From Acorus gramineus (lineage: Eukaryota > Streptophyta > Magnoliopsida > Acorales > Acoraceae): a stretch of DNA of 64,000 nucleotides. This document shows, piece after piece, positions 11,874-24,103 of this stretch. The stretch spans positions 12,286,311-12,350,310 of the forward strand of contig CM060854.1 in NCBI GenBank assembly GCA_030737835.1, in the 5' to 3' direction. The position numbers and the translations under genes are program-made. The notes below the pieces were generated by a model. That model did no database searches and was not told where the DNA came from. It saw only the letters and a list, made by a program, of their open reading frames with translations. Every line of letters starts with the position of its first letter. Positions within the stretch are counted from its first letter, which is position 1.

Positions 11874-12916
11874 CACAAACAGGGCCCGTCCATGTTTCTC
11901 AAAATCTATATATTATACATGTGTGTGTGATAACAGTTATCTATGCGGGTTATTTGTGAAAATCCTCTCTTAAGTTTGAAGAGCAACATTTTGTTATCAA
12001 GGGAACTTTTGGTTCTCTCATGTGATCATGATGATGTATTTGTTTTTGCTAGTTCTTGATGAAGCTAAACATCTTATTTTCAAAGTATGTTCTACCAATT
12101 CTCTCTCTCTCTCTCTCTCTCTCGCTCAGCTTGTTTTTTATTTGCTCCATGTTGATGGTAGAAATTAGTGTGCACGGATTGAACCCAATTCATCCTGACG
12201 TTTAAGCGGGTAGGATTGGAGGTTTTAGCCGTTAGATTCAATTTGAACATGATCAAATCTGAACACAATTTAGATTGGATTTGGGTTAAAGGTTCACGTC
12301 TAACCTGATGGATTAAAAGAGAAATTTAATATTTATGCTTGACTTGAGCCATTTAATATGAGAATTTTAAATTGTCCATTTTGTTTTTATCCTAAAAAAC
12401 TGTTCTATCATCAAACCCCCATTTGAGCTCAATTCTCTTTTTACCAAGGCACTAATAATTTTACGAAATACAAAGTATAGGAGACCTCCATATGCGGCTA
12501 TTATGAAATTTAATTTTTTTTAAATTACCTCTTCAAAAGAGAAATCTAGACCTAATAATCTAGAGACCCAATCTGACTCAACTCGAACTTGTACTTGATC
12601 TTCTCAATTTTGATGGTTTGAATTTAGATTATGTTCCAACAAATTGAACTCACTTGAGTTGTGATCCTATCAATGCACACATATATATCTTCTTCAAATG
12701 TAAATCATCAAATACAATGTATAGGAAAAATGGAAAAACAAGAAATTGATATTAAAAAAAGCAGTTTTTTTGGTTGCATAGGTAAAACAAAATGGAATCA
12801 CCTCAACACACTGGTAAACACTATTTTCAAAGGGGTTGTTAATATCAACTTTAAGAAACAAATACAAAAAAAAAAAAAAAAAAAAAACAAAAAAAAAAAC
12901 AAACAAAACTTGATTT
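11874..12916. other. Intergenic region between convergent ROP and PLAC8 genes
   Basis: Holds both 3' ends. It contains a (CT)n run at 12104-12123, a degenerate GGGTC-type repeat at about 12168-12680 with short inverted ends (GTGTGCA ... TGCACAC), and a long A-run at 12868-12898. No gene is seen. Confidence 0.45.
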
Positions 12917-15310
12917 TTAAGACGTCATCGACTGAGTGTTGGGTGAAATTGTAGCTCCCTGCTGCTGCTGCTGGTGCTGCTGGAGGACTTGAGCAAGGTT
13001 ACCATTCCACCCTACAATACAAACATTCAATACACAAATCAACATGTCAGGCTCACAATCACTCATTTGGATACAAACAAGCAGAGCTATTCAACCCTGA
13101 TAGCCATACTAAGATCTATATCAGCATACACGACAATCCATGTTGAGTAAATGATTCTTTCTTTCTTTTGTCAATTTTGTTTCACATTGAAAAAATATAA
13201 AACTAATCTTTTTATTTTTGTGTCCAAAGCAAGAGATGGATGATGATTTATAATTTTTTAAAATAGAAGTTCCACCCTTTTATTAATTGCCTGTATCTTT
13301 GAATGTGCGTTCGCGTTGCATAATATATATGTGACATGCTATGATGCGTGTCAAAACATTACGTGAAAGAATTTTTTTTTGAAACAATAAATGAATACAA
13401 GCTGAAATATTATAAAGAATTTTTTTTGAAACAATAAATGAATACAAGCTGAAATATTATAAGAGCTTATACTTATTTATTCAAACATACCTACCAAGTT
13501 TTATTATAACTATTAGTAGTGTTTATTATTTTATTTTTGACAAAACAAAATATAAAAGTCTATCTTTTTATTGTTTGGAGATAAAATGTGAATAATGATC
13601 TATTATTTTTTAAATGACAATTCGACCCTCTACTAATTATTTAAATATGAGGATGTGTGCGAGAGATGCATATGACAGATGTGGAATGCTATGATGCATG
13701 TGTGAATCTGTTGGGATAATTTATTTTAAAAATATAACATAGACAAACTATTCTAGTCTCCTTTTCCTTGAAACTACAATCAGAGCTTACACTGGTTTAT
13801 TCAGATGTTCCAATCTGGTTTCATTATGATAAAACAAATTAGTTTTGTATTTTTTAACATCCAGGGAGACATGGAACAACACAAATGGGGGCCAAAACAA
13901 TAAATCCCTTACACGGGCCTTTATAAAAAGAAAAGAAAAGAAAAGATGTAATGTTGATATGTTTAAAAGGTGTTCATTTGTTTACCAAGAGAAGGGTCAA
14001 TCCCTCTGTTCTTGAGCTCTCTAAACTCCTGACAAAGGGCACAACAGGGGCAGAAGGCATGGGCAATCCAGTCCTCAGTTGGTGCCTCCACCAGGTTGTA
14101 TCTCTGCCTTAGCCTTCCCCTATATATTGATCCTAATATCCAACATGAACACACTGCTGGTGCCATCATCATATACATCAAACTCCCCAATGAACATCCT
14201 GTATCAATCATCACACAGAGCATTGCCACACACACACTTTTACATTCATTCATGTAGATGTCATGTCACCTGACGTGGTATATGAAATTATACAATGTAG
14301 TATATACTCTATTATTAAAAATGTGTGTATCTGATTGTGTGTAAGAAATTATCTAACGAAATATATACTCTACAATGTCAACATATGTGAACCAATAAAG
14401 TGCTTACTTGTCTGGCCTCTTTCTAAAATCTCTGCTATCTGCCCAAACGTGACACAAGGGAAGAATGCAGTCAACACAGCTGCATCCAAGCAAAGCAAAA
14501 CAAAAATTTAGTGAATCATGAAATTCAAATAAATTTGATATACGAACTTGTTGATCTTACAAAGCCAAAAAAGAAATGTTGATCTTCACACAGAGATTAT
14601 ATAGAAAGGAAAGAAATTTGTGAACCATGGCTTGCCATATCCATTTGATGAGTCCTTTTATTCATCACAAAATCAAAAAAAAAACATCAAATTTTGTGAT
14701 TATATAGAACTAGTTTTCCATGATAGCTGTACGATTGAGGCCCCATTTGGAATGGTTAAGCTGATTCTATTTTTGTTTATGTAAAATCAATTCTAAATGG
14801 ATATTTTTAAATTCAACTTTTAATTTTTACGTGTTAAGAGTCAGTAAAACAACTTTTTATGAAAAAGTTAGATTGATTCGTTTGAATATGCAGGTTAAGC
14901 AAAATATTTCTAAAAAAACTATTTGGTTCCAAACAGGGTCGAGTATCAAAAAAATTGTTACAGGCACCTAGAAAGGATTCTGTACCGTTGGACTCATGTT
15001 CGTGGCAATCAAATAGACCGGTGGTCCATGGCAGTCCGATCACCACAGGTGGTGGTTGAACCGGTGGTACATGTGATTGAACCGGTAGTACATGTTGCAC
15101 CTCTGGTTGTGGGGTAAACTGCACCGAAACCTCATCTTCTGGTGCAGCCCAATTCATCTGCTCCTGCTGCAACATTGGAGGGAACTGCACCGGATGTGAC
15201 GCCTCATGTGAATCATCCGATCCACTTGAGCCTTCACCTTCATGGCTTGCGCTAGGCGGGGGGATGGCCTCTGTGTCTCCTCCAGTCTCATCATACGTCG
15301 GCTTGCCCAT
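12917..15310 (-). CDS. PLAC8-family membrane protein (PCR/cell number regulator-like)
   Basis: Exons (minus strand): 14986-15310, 14408-14479, 13986-14198, 12917-13011, giving 234 aa with GT-AG introns. Residues 1-90 are an acidic, Pro/Gln/Ser-rich low-complexity tail. The PLAC8 domain runs from PWTTGLFDC (94-102) through AFFPCVTFGQIAEIL (113-127), a hydrophobic Met-rich segment (136-157), and the cysteine-rich FCPCCALCQEFREL (181-194), to DPSLGWNGN (200-208). A polyglutamine stretch then precedes the stop. Members include plant cadmium resistance and cell number regulator proteins, which are plasma-membrane proteins linked to metal efflux or organ size. The conserved Cys-rich segments identify the family, but substrate and role cannot be read from sequence. 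The 90-residue N-terminal tail is longer than in typical PCR proteins. Exon joins were made by hand; the start is the first in-frame ATG. Confidence 0.9.
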
Positions 15311-15833
15311 TGTTTCTGTGATCTAAAGCATGCACGATCAGCTTTGTAATCTTAATATAAACTGTTATTTGTCTGAATGTGCAAAGCATTCTCTGTTTTG
15401 TCTTTATGGGCAGCATGTCGGGATGTGGGATGACCTTTTATGATCCCTTGTAAACATGCAGTCATTTATGCTGTGATTTTGCATTGGAAAAGCTGGATTT
15501 ATTTCTTTTAATATGTCAAGCTGGCTAGGGAGATGAGTTCAAAGAAACCAAGTCAGAGATGAATGCCTATCAAGTCTCATTATTATATGTTTTTTGGAAA
15601 GCAATATGTGCATCTGTAATAATGTAGTTACATATCACCAGACTGTAATGGACCGAGAGGCGGTTCCAAGAATCCCAAATTCTGTCCAACAACACAGCCA
15701 GAGAGGACTGGATAAGCTGGATAAATAGTATAAAATGTCTGACTGAACTGTATACATTACTGAATGCATTCAAACAGAGAAGGCAATACAAAACAAATCT
15801 ATGCTTGATGAAACATGAAATCTGTCATCAACT
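15311..15833. other. Spacer between PLAC8 and CcmH genes
   Basis: About 520 bp containing the CcmH 3' region and the PLAC8 promoter/5' region on the minus strand. No coding signal is seen. Confidence 0.5.
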
Positions 15834-17275
15834 CTACCACCACCACCACTTCTTCCGCGGAGGAGGAGGCGGCGTTAGAAGATCAACCATCGTCTTCTTC
15901 TCCATTGGAGTCAAGGGGATGTCTCTCACGAGGTTTAGGACCATGAGATGCACGTTCGACTTCTGCCGGTGCCGTTGGTATGCCCCTACACCTGCTGCAG
16001 CCCCCATCACAGCAAACTGCCCACATATTCCACAAATGGTTTGCATTAATTATCCGATGAAGAAGACATGAAAAAATTGATATGTTTGTAAGAGGCATAG
16101 TAGAAAGCATAAGATGCAAATCTGTCTTCAACAAGCTCGTAAGGACGTGAACTATGGTTACTACACAAGAAAATAATACAAGCACAATGAGTTGGTTATA
16201 CTTGAATAACGTATTTATGGTCGTATTCAAGCAAAATTTATAATCAAGGATCTCAATGGATCAATCTTGGGTGAATGTCATACACAGCTTTGATTAATCT
16301 TAAATAAAATAAGTGGAAGACAATAAGAATGTTCATGTATGATTAATGGAACAACTTCTTACTGGGTGAACTATTTGACTCTATGAAATTTGATAAAAGA
16401 CTAATTGAAGAGGCTTATTGTGACAGATTCTGAAAGTTTAAAATTTTTCAATTGTAAACTATCAAACCATATGCATAAAATTAACAGAATATCTTTCAAC
16501 TAGGCAATTTTTCAAGATTTGTGTGGGATGAGTGAGATGATACAAAGAAAAGGTTCACAGGTGATGGATTACATAGAATCAAAATAAGATGGATATCAAT
16601 GGTCAAGCATTACCGGTGCGAGCCAAAGGCCTGCAGTCTGCCAATCGAAACGGGGGGCATACAGTACAGTCTCTCCATAATCTTCCTCAAGTTTCTTATA
16701 TATGTCCTTGTCGCTTTTCCCAGCTCGGATTTCATCACGGATCAACTGCAATAAATCCAAATTAAAAACCAATACCTACATTGGCAAAGTAGAACACTAT
16801 ATCGATGACAGCTATATTGGGGAAAACAATCTTATTTTGTTCAATGCTACATGATGATATTGATATAATGCCTGAATAAATCTACTCATCAATTTAAATT
16901 GGTATATCACAAGCCAGACATTAATGTCATATGACCAAGAAAGTTTGATTCCAAAGGTACTTAGACGCGGTCTTTATGCAAAAATATATCACTTCTGCGG
17001 CTTTACAGGGCTCTGGCATCGATTTTGCTAAATTCACCCATACTTATTATCCATCTAGCAGACTAACATTACAAAACAGGGATTGCATTAGAGAAGGGCT
17101 ATAATTAGTTTTTGTCTCAAAGGGAACTATATACCTTCCTAAGAAGAATGGCGATATCAGCTTGCGAGTCTTCAATGGACTGGCTTCCGCACTCAGTGCA
17201 ACGAACATTATGGCTAATGCTCTTTGCCCTAGCTTCCACTGTCTGCGCCTTCTTCAACTCCTCATCGCTCACCAT
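15834..17275 (-). CDS. CCMH: Mitochondrial cytochrome c maturation protein CcmH
   Basis: Subunit of the mitochondrial system I cytochrome c maturation machinery. It handles the reduced haem-binding cysteines of apocytochrome c on the intermembrane-space side of the inner membrane. Exons (minus strand): 17135-17275, 16614-16745, 15834-16016; all introns are GT-AG in phase 0, giving 151 aa. The family's redox motif RCTEC (residues 25-29) lies in the conserved block NVRCTECGSQSIEDSQADIA. It is followed by KSDKDIYKKLEEDYGETVLY and WLAP, a membrane segment (FAVMGAAAGVGAY, from residue 92) and the LNLVRDIPLTPMEKK block. Length fits plant CcmH (about 160 aa). The C-terminus is odd: five prolines, then RKK and four tryptophans before the stop, encoded by a CCA-type microsatellite, where other plants have a basic tail. 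Confidence 0.95.
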
Positions 17276-20200
17276 TGCAAAATGAAACACGAAGCCTAAA
17301 ATTCACTGAATTCCACAACAAACGAACCTATTTTAAAAAAAAAAAAAAAAAGGCATTAAAGCATGTATTAGGTACTACACCAAAGATGTGGTATACTCTC
17401 ATTTACATGGAATCTCATATACAATTGAGGTACACTTTTCAGACATTTTGACAAACAAATCATGTGCAACATCATGAAACCCAAACAAGACAAATTGTCA
17501 CCCTTAGAAGAACAAGTTAAGAATCTTTGGATTCGGAAATATTGTTTGGATAATTGACATGTATAAACATGCACATTAATTTGCTTGACATGTAATATAT
17601 GAGAGAGATACGAGAATTAAAATTGAGATTTGAGGGCTTACTCTCTCTTCTAGAAATCATACATAAAAAAATACAATAATTATAAACATGTATGATTGTG
17701 ATTAATCATGACATATATAATTTTATAATATATGTCAGATTTAAATATTTTTGAGATCCCGCACTTTTGCAAATTCAAACATTAGATATTTTATTTATTT
17801 ATTTTTTAGATATGAATTCGAAGAGGATACGGATGTTTTTCAAATAATTGAGAGGCTTCAAACAAGACCCACATCAGCAATTCAGTAAATCATTCAATAG
17901 GAGCAAAGAAAGGACTGAAATAAAGTATAAAAATAATTAAAAAATAAAATAAAATAGATGAACCTTTGACGGGTGTGTGGTGAGTTGGGTTGAAGGTCTG
18001 TCCAGGTCTTTCCAAACCTATGCCGCGATGCAAAGAACCCAACGGAACCCCAGCCCGACGTCAACCCGAAAGGTGCAACTCGAACCCGATCTCAACCCGC
18101 GGCTTCGGGGTAAGCCCGGCTTCGGAATGAGCTCGGATTCAAACTTAAAAAAAAAATAAAACAAAACATGTTAAAATAAACATTAACCTTCAGTATTCAA
18201 ACCATTTTTTTTTTTTTTTATAAAACTCAATCAAATAACAAATACCCAATAACAATCAAATAGATGAACCTCTCTTTCTGCGATGGACGGTCGGCGGCGA
18301 GGGTCGGTGATGGTCGGCGACGAGTGGTAGTGGACGGAGAGGATCGGTGATGGTCAGCAGCGAGGGTCAGTGGGATTGTGAGAGATTTGTGTTGCGAAAT
18401 GTGAGAGGCTGACGGCAGTGAAGAGTGAAATCCATATTATTTGGTTGTATTGAATGGTTGTGATGTATTTTGATCAATGGAAGGTTCATGTTTGTTTTGG
18501 GAAAAATCCATACAGCCCCTTAAATCTAATTGAAATTCATAAAACCCATGTTTTTACTTTGAGTGCTATTACACTCAGTTTTTTTCTTTGTTTAAAACAC
18601 AGTCCTATATACCATATTAGAAATCCAGTGAAGCATATACCTCATTAGATGTTGTATATACCACATTAAATATTTTCTTACACTTACTAAAAATGAGTTC
18701 ATTCAACTCGAAATGAAGCAATATACACTTTTTATCAAAACATATGCCTCATTAAATAATGTTTACTATTTTAAAAAAAATGAAAATGTGTGAGGTCTGA
18801 GTTTTGGTTAGTGAGTGTGACTAAGTCTAACATTTTCCTTTTACTTCGGGTTCCGATCGATCCACCCAACTTGAATTATGTTCGGGTTAGTTCGGGTTTG
18901 GTTCAGATCAGGTTGAACTCGATTAGGAAAAAACCTCAACCCGAACCCACGAGTCGGGTGGGTTAGTTTCAACCCACCCAAGTTACAGCTCTATGTGTTG
19001 ACTTTTACGTGAATGTCTCCGCTGGTTTTACGGACATAGCATTTTGTTTTCAGTTATTCTTATTGAGAAACATAATAATAAACTATTTTTATTTGGTTGA
19101 ATTTTGATAAGTTGTTGGATCGGATGTGGAATGAAGTATATATATGTATTTCTAAATTTTGATGAGATTGTGGGTCCTACTTACGCAACTATATAGAATA
19201 AGTTAATTCTATGGAAAAAGGAGGAATTCTAAAACTGGTTTATACTAGTTTTATGGTGGGTTTCTTAACCCTGTTTATTCACTCAAGCCAAACAATCAAA
19301 TAAGCCCTATTCCAACTTATCCAGGTTTATTCCACAACTTATTTTGTATCCAAGCAGTGGCTTAGCTCCTGGTTGGAATGAAGAATAGGAGAGGAATATA
19401 AGAGAACAAGATTTAAAAACTGTTTGTTTGTAAGAAATAAAGAGGTACAGCTATGCTAGAATATGTGAGAATAATATAATATTGATATTCCATTCCAAGT
19501 CACCCTATACAATCTATTCCACTAATATAAAATGGGTTCACATATCAAATTATCTGTCATCACTTCTATTAAATTAGGAGATCCACATGTCAAATTATTT
19601 TTCACCTTTTATAAATCTTTATTCATATCTTATTCACAACTTATTCATTATTAATCAAACAAAAAAACTTTATTATTATATTTTTTAACGAGAATAATTA
19701 AAAACACAACTAAATAAAAATGATAATGTTACGTATAGTCAATTTTTAAGCTTCAGTTCCAGTTTACTCGTGTTTTGAATTTTTTAAAAATAGTATACCT
19801 CATTTAATGAGTTACATGCTTTTATAAAAAAATGAAACATATGCTCTAATGAATTGCATTAATACATTTATAGAAAATGTGATACATTTATATTGATGTA
19901 TACACCTTGTTAATGTAAGTATATGCTTCGATGATTTTCTATCAACGCTTATGAGATTAGAATTGGGACTGGAAAAAAAAATTGTGTAACAACACTCAAA
20001 TAAAAAATGCCTTATTCTTTATCTATACTCGAATAGTTAATTATCCTAGAATAGTTTATGTTACTATCCAATGGGGGTAATAGAGTTGTTTCTATTAGAA
20101 AAGAAAATGTTAGGCTCGATCCATTTTAAGGTTTAAAATTCACACCGCACGTGTTTTTTACTTTTTTAAATCTTTTGACTCATCGAATAAAAGTATGTAT

Positions 20201-20839
20201 GTATTTTTATAAAAAAGTAAAATATATATTATAATTAATTAAAGATATCTTACTTATAAAAAATCAATTTTTTTAATTAGATATATACATTGATATAGCA
20301 AATGAATGGGGCTAATGAGGTATATAGGATGATATTTAAGATCTTAAAAATGACTGAGTTAAAATTAAACTAAGAGGTAATACTAAAAATTCAAAAAAAA
20401 TATGCCTTGTTTGAATCAAGTTTAGACTGATTTTGTGTTTGAGAATAATAAAAAAAAAGTAAAATGTAGATCTAAACAAAATTTCCGTTTTTGCACTCTT
20501 CAATCTCACCAATGATTTTATTTGTGTTGGGGCCTACTCAACTACAAACCTAGCATGTTTGTGTGAATAGCGTTGACCTAGGATTCATGATTGAACGAGA
20601 TTCAGTCAGTACTGGATCATATCAATTTTTTTAATTCCTGCTTGGTCTAGAAGCTTGTCTTCTAAACCGATCTTATGAACAAGCTAGTTTATTATAAGAG
20701 TGCATACCCCAACATCCAAATTCCAATATCATCTATCCAAATCTGAAAATTTATAAAAAATATAAAATAATATGTAATTTTTTTTTCCAAATAATTGACA
20801 ACCTTAGAAGAACTAAAAAAAATGGTCAAGAACAAATTG
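17276..20839. other. Intergenic, repeat-rich, no gene seen
   Basis: Contains a degraded GGGTC-rich hAT-like element (about 17975-18993, resembling the copy at 47846), a GGTCGGCGA minisatellite-like stretch (18290-18375), and copies of the TATACxxCATTAAAT-type repeat (18600-18760, 19780-20000, 20180-20330). The 19780-20000 copy matches the interior of the hAT element at 4668. No coding exon is supported. Confidence 0.5.
17975..18993. repeat. Degenerate GGGTC-rich hAT-like element
   Basis: The left part (GTTGGGTTGAAGGTCTGTCC, then CCCGACGTCAACCCG) parallels the left subterminal region of the intact element at 47846. The right end, ACCCAAGTTACAGCTCTA, parallels that element's CCCAAGTTGCACCCCTA. 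The left terminal repeat is not recognisable and no target duplication is seen. Confidence 0.45.
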
Positions 20840-21720
20840 GACCAGAGTGCACTTTCAGAGGCCATCTGCCTCTCCTTTTCAAGTGTTCGACTGAGCTGTG
20901 TTTGTTCTGCTCGACGACAAGAAATCTGCAATGCTAATTAGCATTCAGTATTACAGTCTAGGCTTGTAGTGTTCTTGTAAGTCAAGAACTGTAATGCAGT
21001 AGTAGAAGACCTGAGTTTCCAGAACGGCCATTCAGGATACAGTAGTATGTGATAGACACTCATTCATTGATCGCTCTCTGTCTTCAGCAGCAGCAGCAGC
21101 CTTGGCTTCTGCATCCTGTTAATCATTGTAATAGCCGAAAAATATTAAGAAAAGAAAACCAAAGCAAAAAAGTTAATTTTTGAAGACAAGAGTTTAGAAC
21201 CCTCTCCATGCCAGCCTAGGCTTCTGCCCTTCAGGCGGTTGTCTCCTGCAGAAACAAAACGGGCACATGTTAATTATTTTGTTGTCATCTTCCATTCAGT
21301 AAGTAAAATAATATATTAATTAATATAATTGATGTAATGCCATCACTGGGTTGGAAGTTCAAGACATGTTGATCCGTACAATTTAAGAATTACATGTATG
21401 GACGTACAATTTTTTTTTTTTTTCCTGCAAAAAAAGCAACTTAGTTAGATAACCTGCATGGCTTCAATCTGCCTAAGTAGTGGCCTAGTTGATTCTGGAA
21501 CCTGTGTGATCAACTCCTCGTCCTCGCACCAAAGCTCACTTGCCTAGACCAATATTTCATAGACACCATCAGTTACAAGAATATATAACCAAATTCAACA
21601 AAAAAGATGGCTAAACTTGAAAGCAAAGACTAAAAAGGAGCTATATGAACAGTTGAATAAAGATAACACACTTGGTAACGCTTTTGAAGATCATCGATGT
21701 CTTGTTGAAGCATTTCATCT
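20840..21720 (-). pseudogene. Golgin (GC5/TMF-like) pseudogene fragment
   Basis: Five exon remnants in order on the minus strand retain splice sites: 21672-21720 (DEMLQQDIDDLQKRYQ), 21454-21543 (ELITQVPESTRPLLRQIEAM), 21201-21245 (ETTA*RAEA*AGMER), 21011-21115 (DAEAKAAAAAEDRERSMNE, then a stop and AVLETQ), and 20926 down to about 20840 (RRAEQTQLSRTLEKERQ). This matches part of the coiled-coil of plant golgin candidate 5, a TMF-like Golgi vesicle tether. Two in-frame stops in the third exon and one in the fourth replace residues expected to be Arg, Trp and Arg. Only a slice of the gene is present and the coding frame is broken. Because introns are kept, it arose from a DNA copy, not from a processed transcript. 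Confidence 0.85.
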
Positions 21721-23201
21721 CTGAAGAAAAAAAAAAATTCCACCTCAGACGATTTTCTCTGTATGACAAGTGTTATAATGTAACAAAATATGCATTTTTG
21801 TACCACATAGACATGAACATATGGCTACGAATTCAAGTTGGCCCACAATTAATCCTCATAACCTAAATCCTAAAGTTTACCACCTCAAAACTATTTTTCC
21901 CAGCTATAGCTAATTAAAAAGGTGGTATATAAATAAGAAGGCAAACGAGATGAAAATATTACAGAGATAATAACTGTCTTTAGTGGATCTGAGGATTATT
22001 TCAGTTGCTTAAATAACAGTCGGATTGCTATCAGTCAAGCAAGCTTTTATCTCACAGCTCACTCATTGACATAGCTGATTTCTGATGATATGCACAATTT
22101 AACGGTCCACCATACCATTGGCACATGACGTGATGATATTAACATTCTTGGTTTCTTGAGGCGTGCAACTGCAGAACATTACAGTTTATAACATGTCAAG
22201 CCAAGCTAAAAATGGCTTGGCTACTAAATATGTTCTATGATATACCTGCCACATGAATGCCTAAACCTTCAATGGAGTCTTGGCGCACCATATTTGTTTT
22301 CACTTTGTCCAGTTTGCTTCAATTGTCAGTTCCATGTTTCCATCACTTGTAACATGATTTTACTGAAAATATCCTACCCAGGTCACCACTCCATGCTACA
22401 TGGTCCATTCTCCTTGGCTGGATTTGTGTCTTCATCAAACATTCCATCAAGTACTAATCTTTTCGTAATGAAAGTGACTGGTGGCGTGTATCTACCATTT
22501 TTTTTAAAAGAAAATAATAGTCAGTGGACCGCATTGTCTTCTCCTCTATCAATCTTCTTTTTAGGGGCCGTTTGAGACCATTGTGGGACACCGCATTGGG
22601 AGAAGCCTCGTGGTGGAGTAGTAAAATTTTGAAGTGTTGAAAACTCTATAAAAAAATACCATTCAGCTGGAAACACAAACGTCACTTTTTCGTTTTGGAG
22701 TTCTTAGCCTAAGGTACGGGCCCTTAGGCTAATTTTCCACAAAGAGGCCTAAATAATTGATTGCATTCCCTGTTTTGTTGGTTGCAATGCTATAAATCTC
22801 CGGTTTGCATTCTCAAGGGAAGGTCCCCAATCCACAAGTCATGCAAAAAAAATAATCATTTCTCCTTCCCCAACTCCCATTTAAGAGCTTTCACCAATTC
22901 ATCGGCCGGTTCGAAGATTCCTTTACAAAGTCTTGTTGCTCGCCTCGAAGACGCTAGGAATCTCTGTCCAACCTCTTCTTCAATCTTCTTTTATTGGTAT
23001 AAAATGATTTAGCTATCTTTTTCTCATCTAATTATTAGTATTTAGTTATCGAATATTGTTCATTGACATATATTTACAACATCTATGTTCATCTTATGTC
23101 CCTCCCCCCCCCCCCCCCTAAAATTTTTTTTTTTAGGGGGTGGGGACCGTGGGGTTGCTTTAACCCTCCCCCAGTCTCGCAGTAAAGACACCCATCGACG
23201 A
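21721..23201. other. Intergenic, no gene seen
   Basis: No convincing exon. The ORFs at 22237-22575 and 22761-23012 show no domain or codon signature that I recognise. A poly-C run followed by a T-run lies at 23103-23135. Confidence 0.4.
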
Positions 23202-23209
23202 GGACTGAG

Positions 23210-23896
23210 TAGGTCTGTCAACGGGTCGGGTCCGGGTGGACCCGTACCCGACTCGTTGCAAGACCCGGCGGATTTAGGGAAATGTGGATCCGGACCCGGG
23301 TCCCGACTCGTTGCAAGACCCGGCGGATTTAGGGAAATGTGGATCCGGACCCGTCGGATCCGGGTCGGGTCAGGTCCTACTCGGATGGTTGGTTAAAAAA
23401 AAAGAAAAAAAAAAGAAAAGAAGCACTTATGTATTTGTTTGTCTTATCGTTCTATTTGAAATTTTTTGTAATAAAATATTATTATTAATGAGACTATGTT
23501 TGAATATAATTTTATACAATTCAAAAGAAGTAAATGAATTATTAAACAACATCTAAAGCAACATCTACACAATGAAAAAAATGTTATGATTATGATTATG
23601 AATTTATGACTTATGATTTATGGGCTTGTTATGATTATGATCTATAAACTTGTGGATACAAAAATAAGTTAAATAAGAAATAAAATCATGTATCAATTAA
23701 TACTAATGGTCTTATAATATATGAGCATATTTTAATAAAACAATTGGGTCTCGGGTCCAATGGGTCGGGGCGGGGTGGACCCGGACCTAATCCGTTTGTA
23801 TGTTCGAGTCCACCAGATCGGATCCAAATCGGATCAGATATATTACACGTGTAATCGAGTCCGGATGGAGTCCGGACCGACCCGTTGACAGGCCTA
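23210..23896. mobile_element. Non-autonomous hAT element, GGGTC-rich ends
   Basis: Terminal inverted repeats TAGGTCTGTCAACGGGTCGG on the left and the inverse, ending CGTTGACAGGCCTA, on the right. Flanked by 8-bp near-identical duplications GGACTGAG (23202-23209) and GGACCGAG (23897-23904), differing at one base, as expected for an older hAT insertion. The interior has GGACCCG/CGGGTCC-rich subterminal blocks and an AT-rich centre with no transposase. It ends about 207 bp before the PPR gene start codon, so it probably lies in or next to that gene's promoter. Confidence 0.8.
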
Positions 23897-24103
23897 GGAC
23901 CGAGTAGACCTCTATCGGTCCGGTTCATAAAGGGCCACGATCCGACCCGGCCCAATTCAAATCCCTGCTCGATCACTTCCTCTCTCCCCCCTTCCTTCTT
24001 CACCGCCGTCTCTTCCCCTTTTCAATGGCGTTTGTTCTCTGAATATAAAAACTCCTCACGTTTCCATGTTTTCATCGCAGATGAAGAACTAATTCAATCC
24101 TCC

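Noticed and set aside
15805-16230. Alternative overlapping proteins at 15805-16071 (+) and 15883-16230 (-)
   Set aside because: Both overlap the third CcmH exon in other frames; the CcmH frame is conserved and spliced.
20840-21720. Functional golgin gene
   Set aside because: Three in-frame stops, and only a small internal slice of the gene is present.
23885-24103. Longer start for the PPR protein (in-frame ATG at 23885)
   Set aside because: The extension is encoded partly by the hAT terminal repeat and target flank, is not conserved-looking, and would bury the mitochondrial presequence that starts cleanly at 24104.
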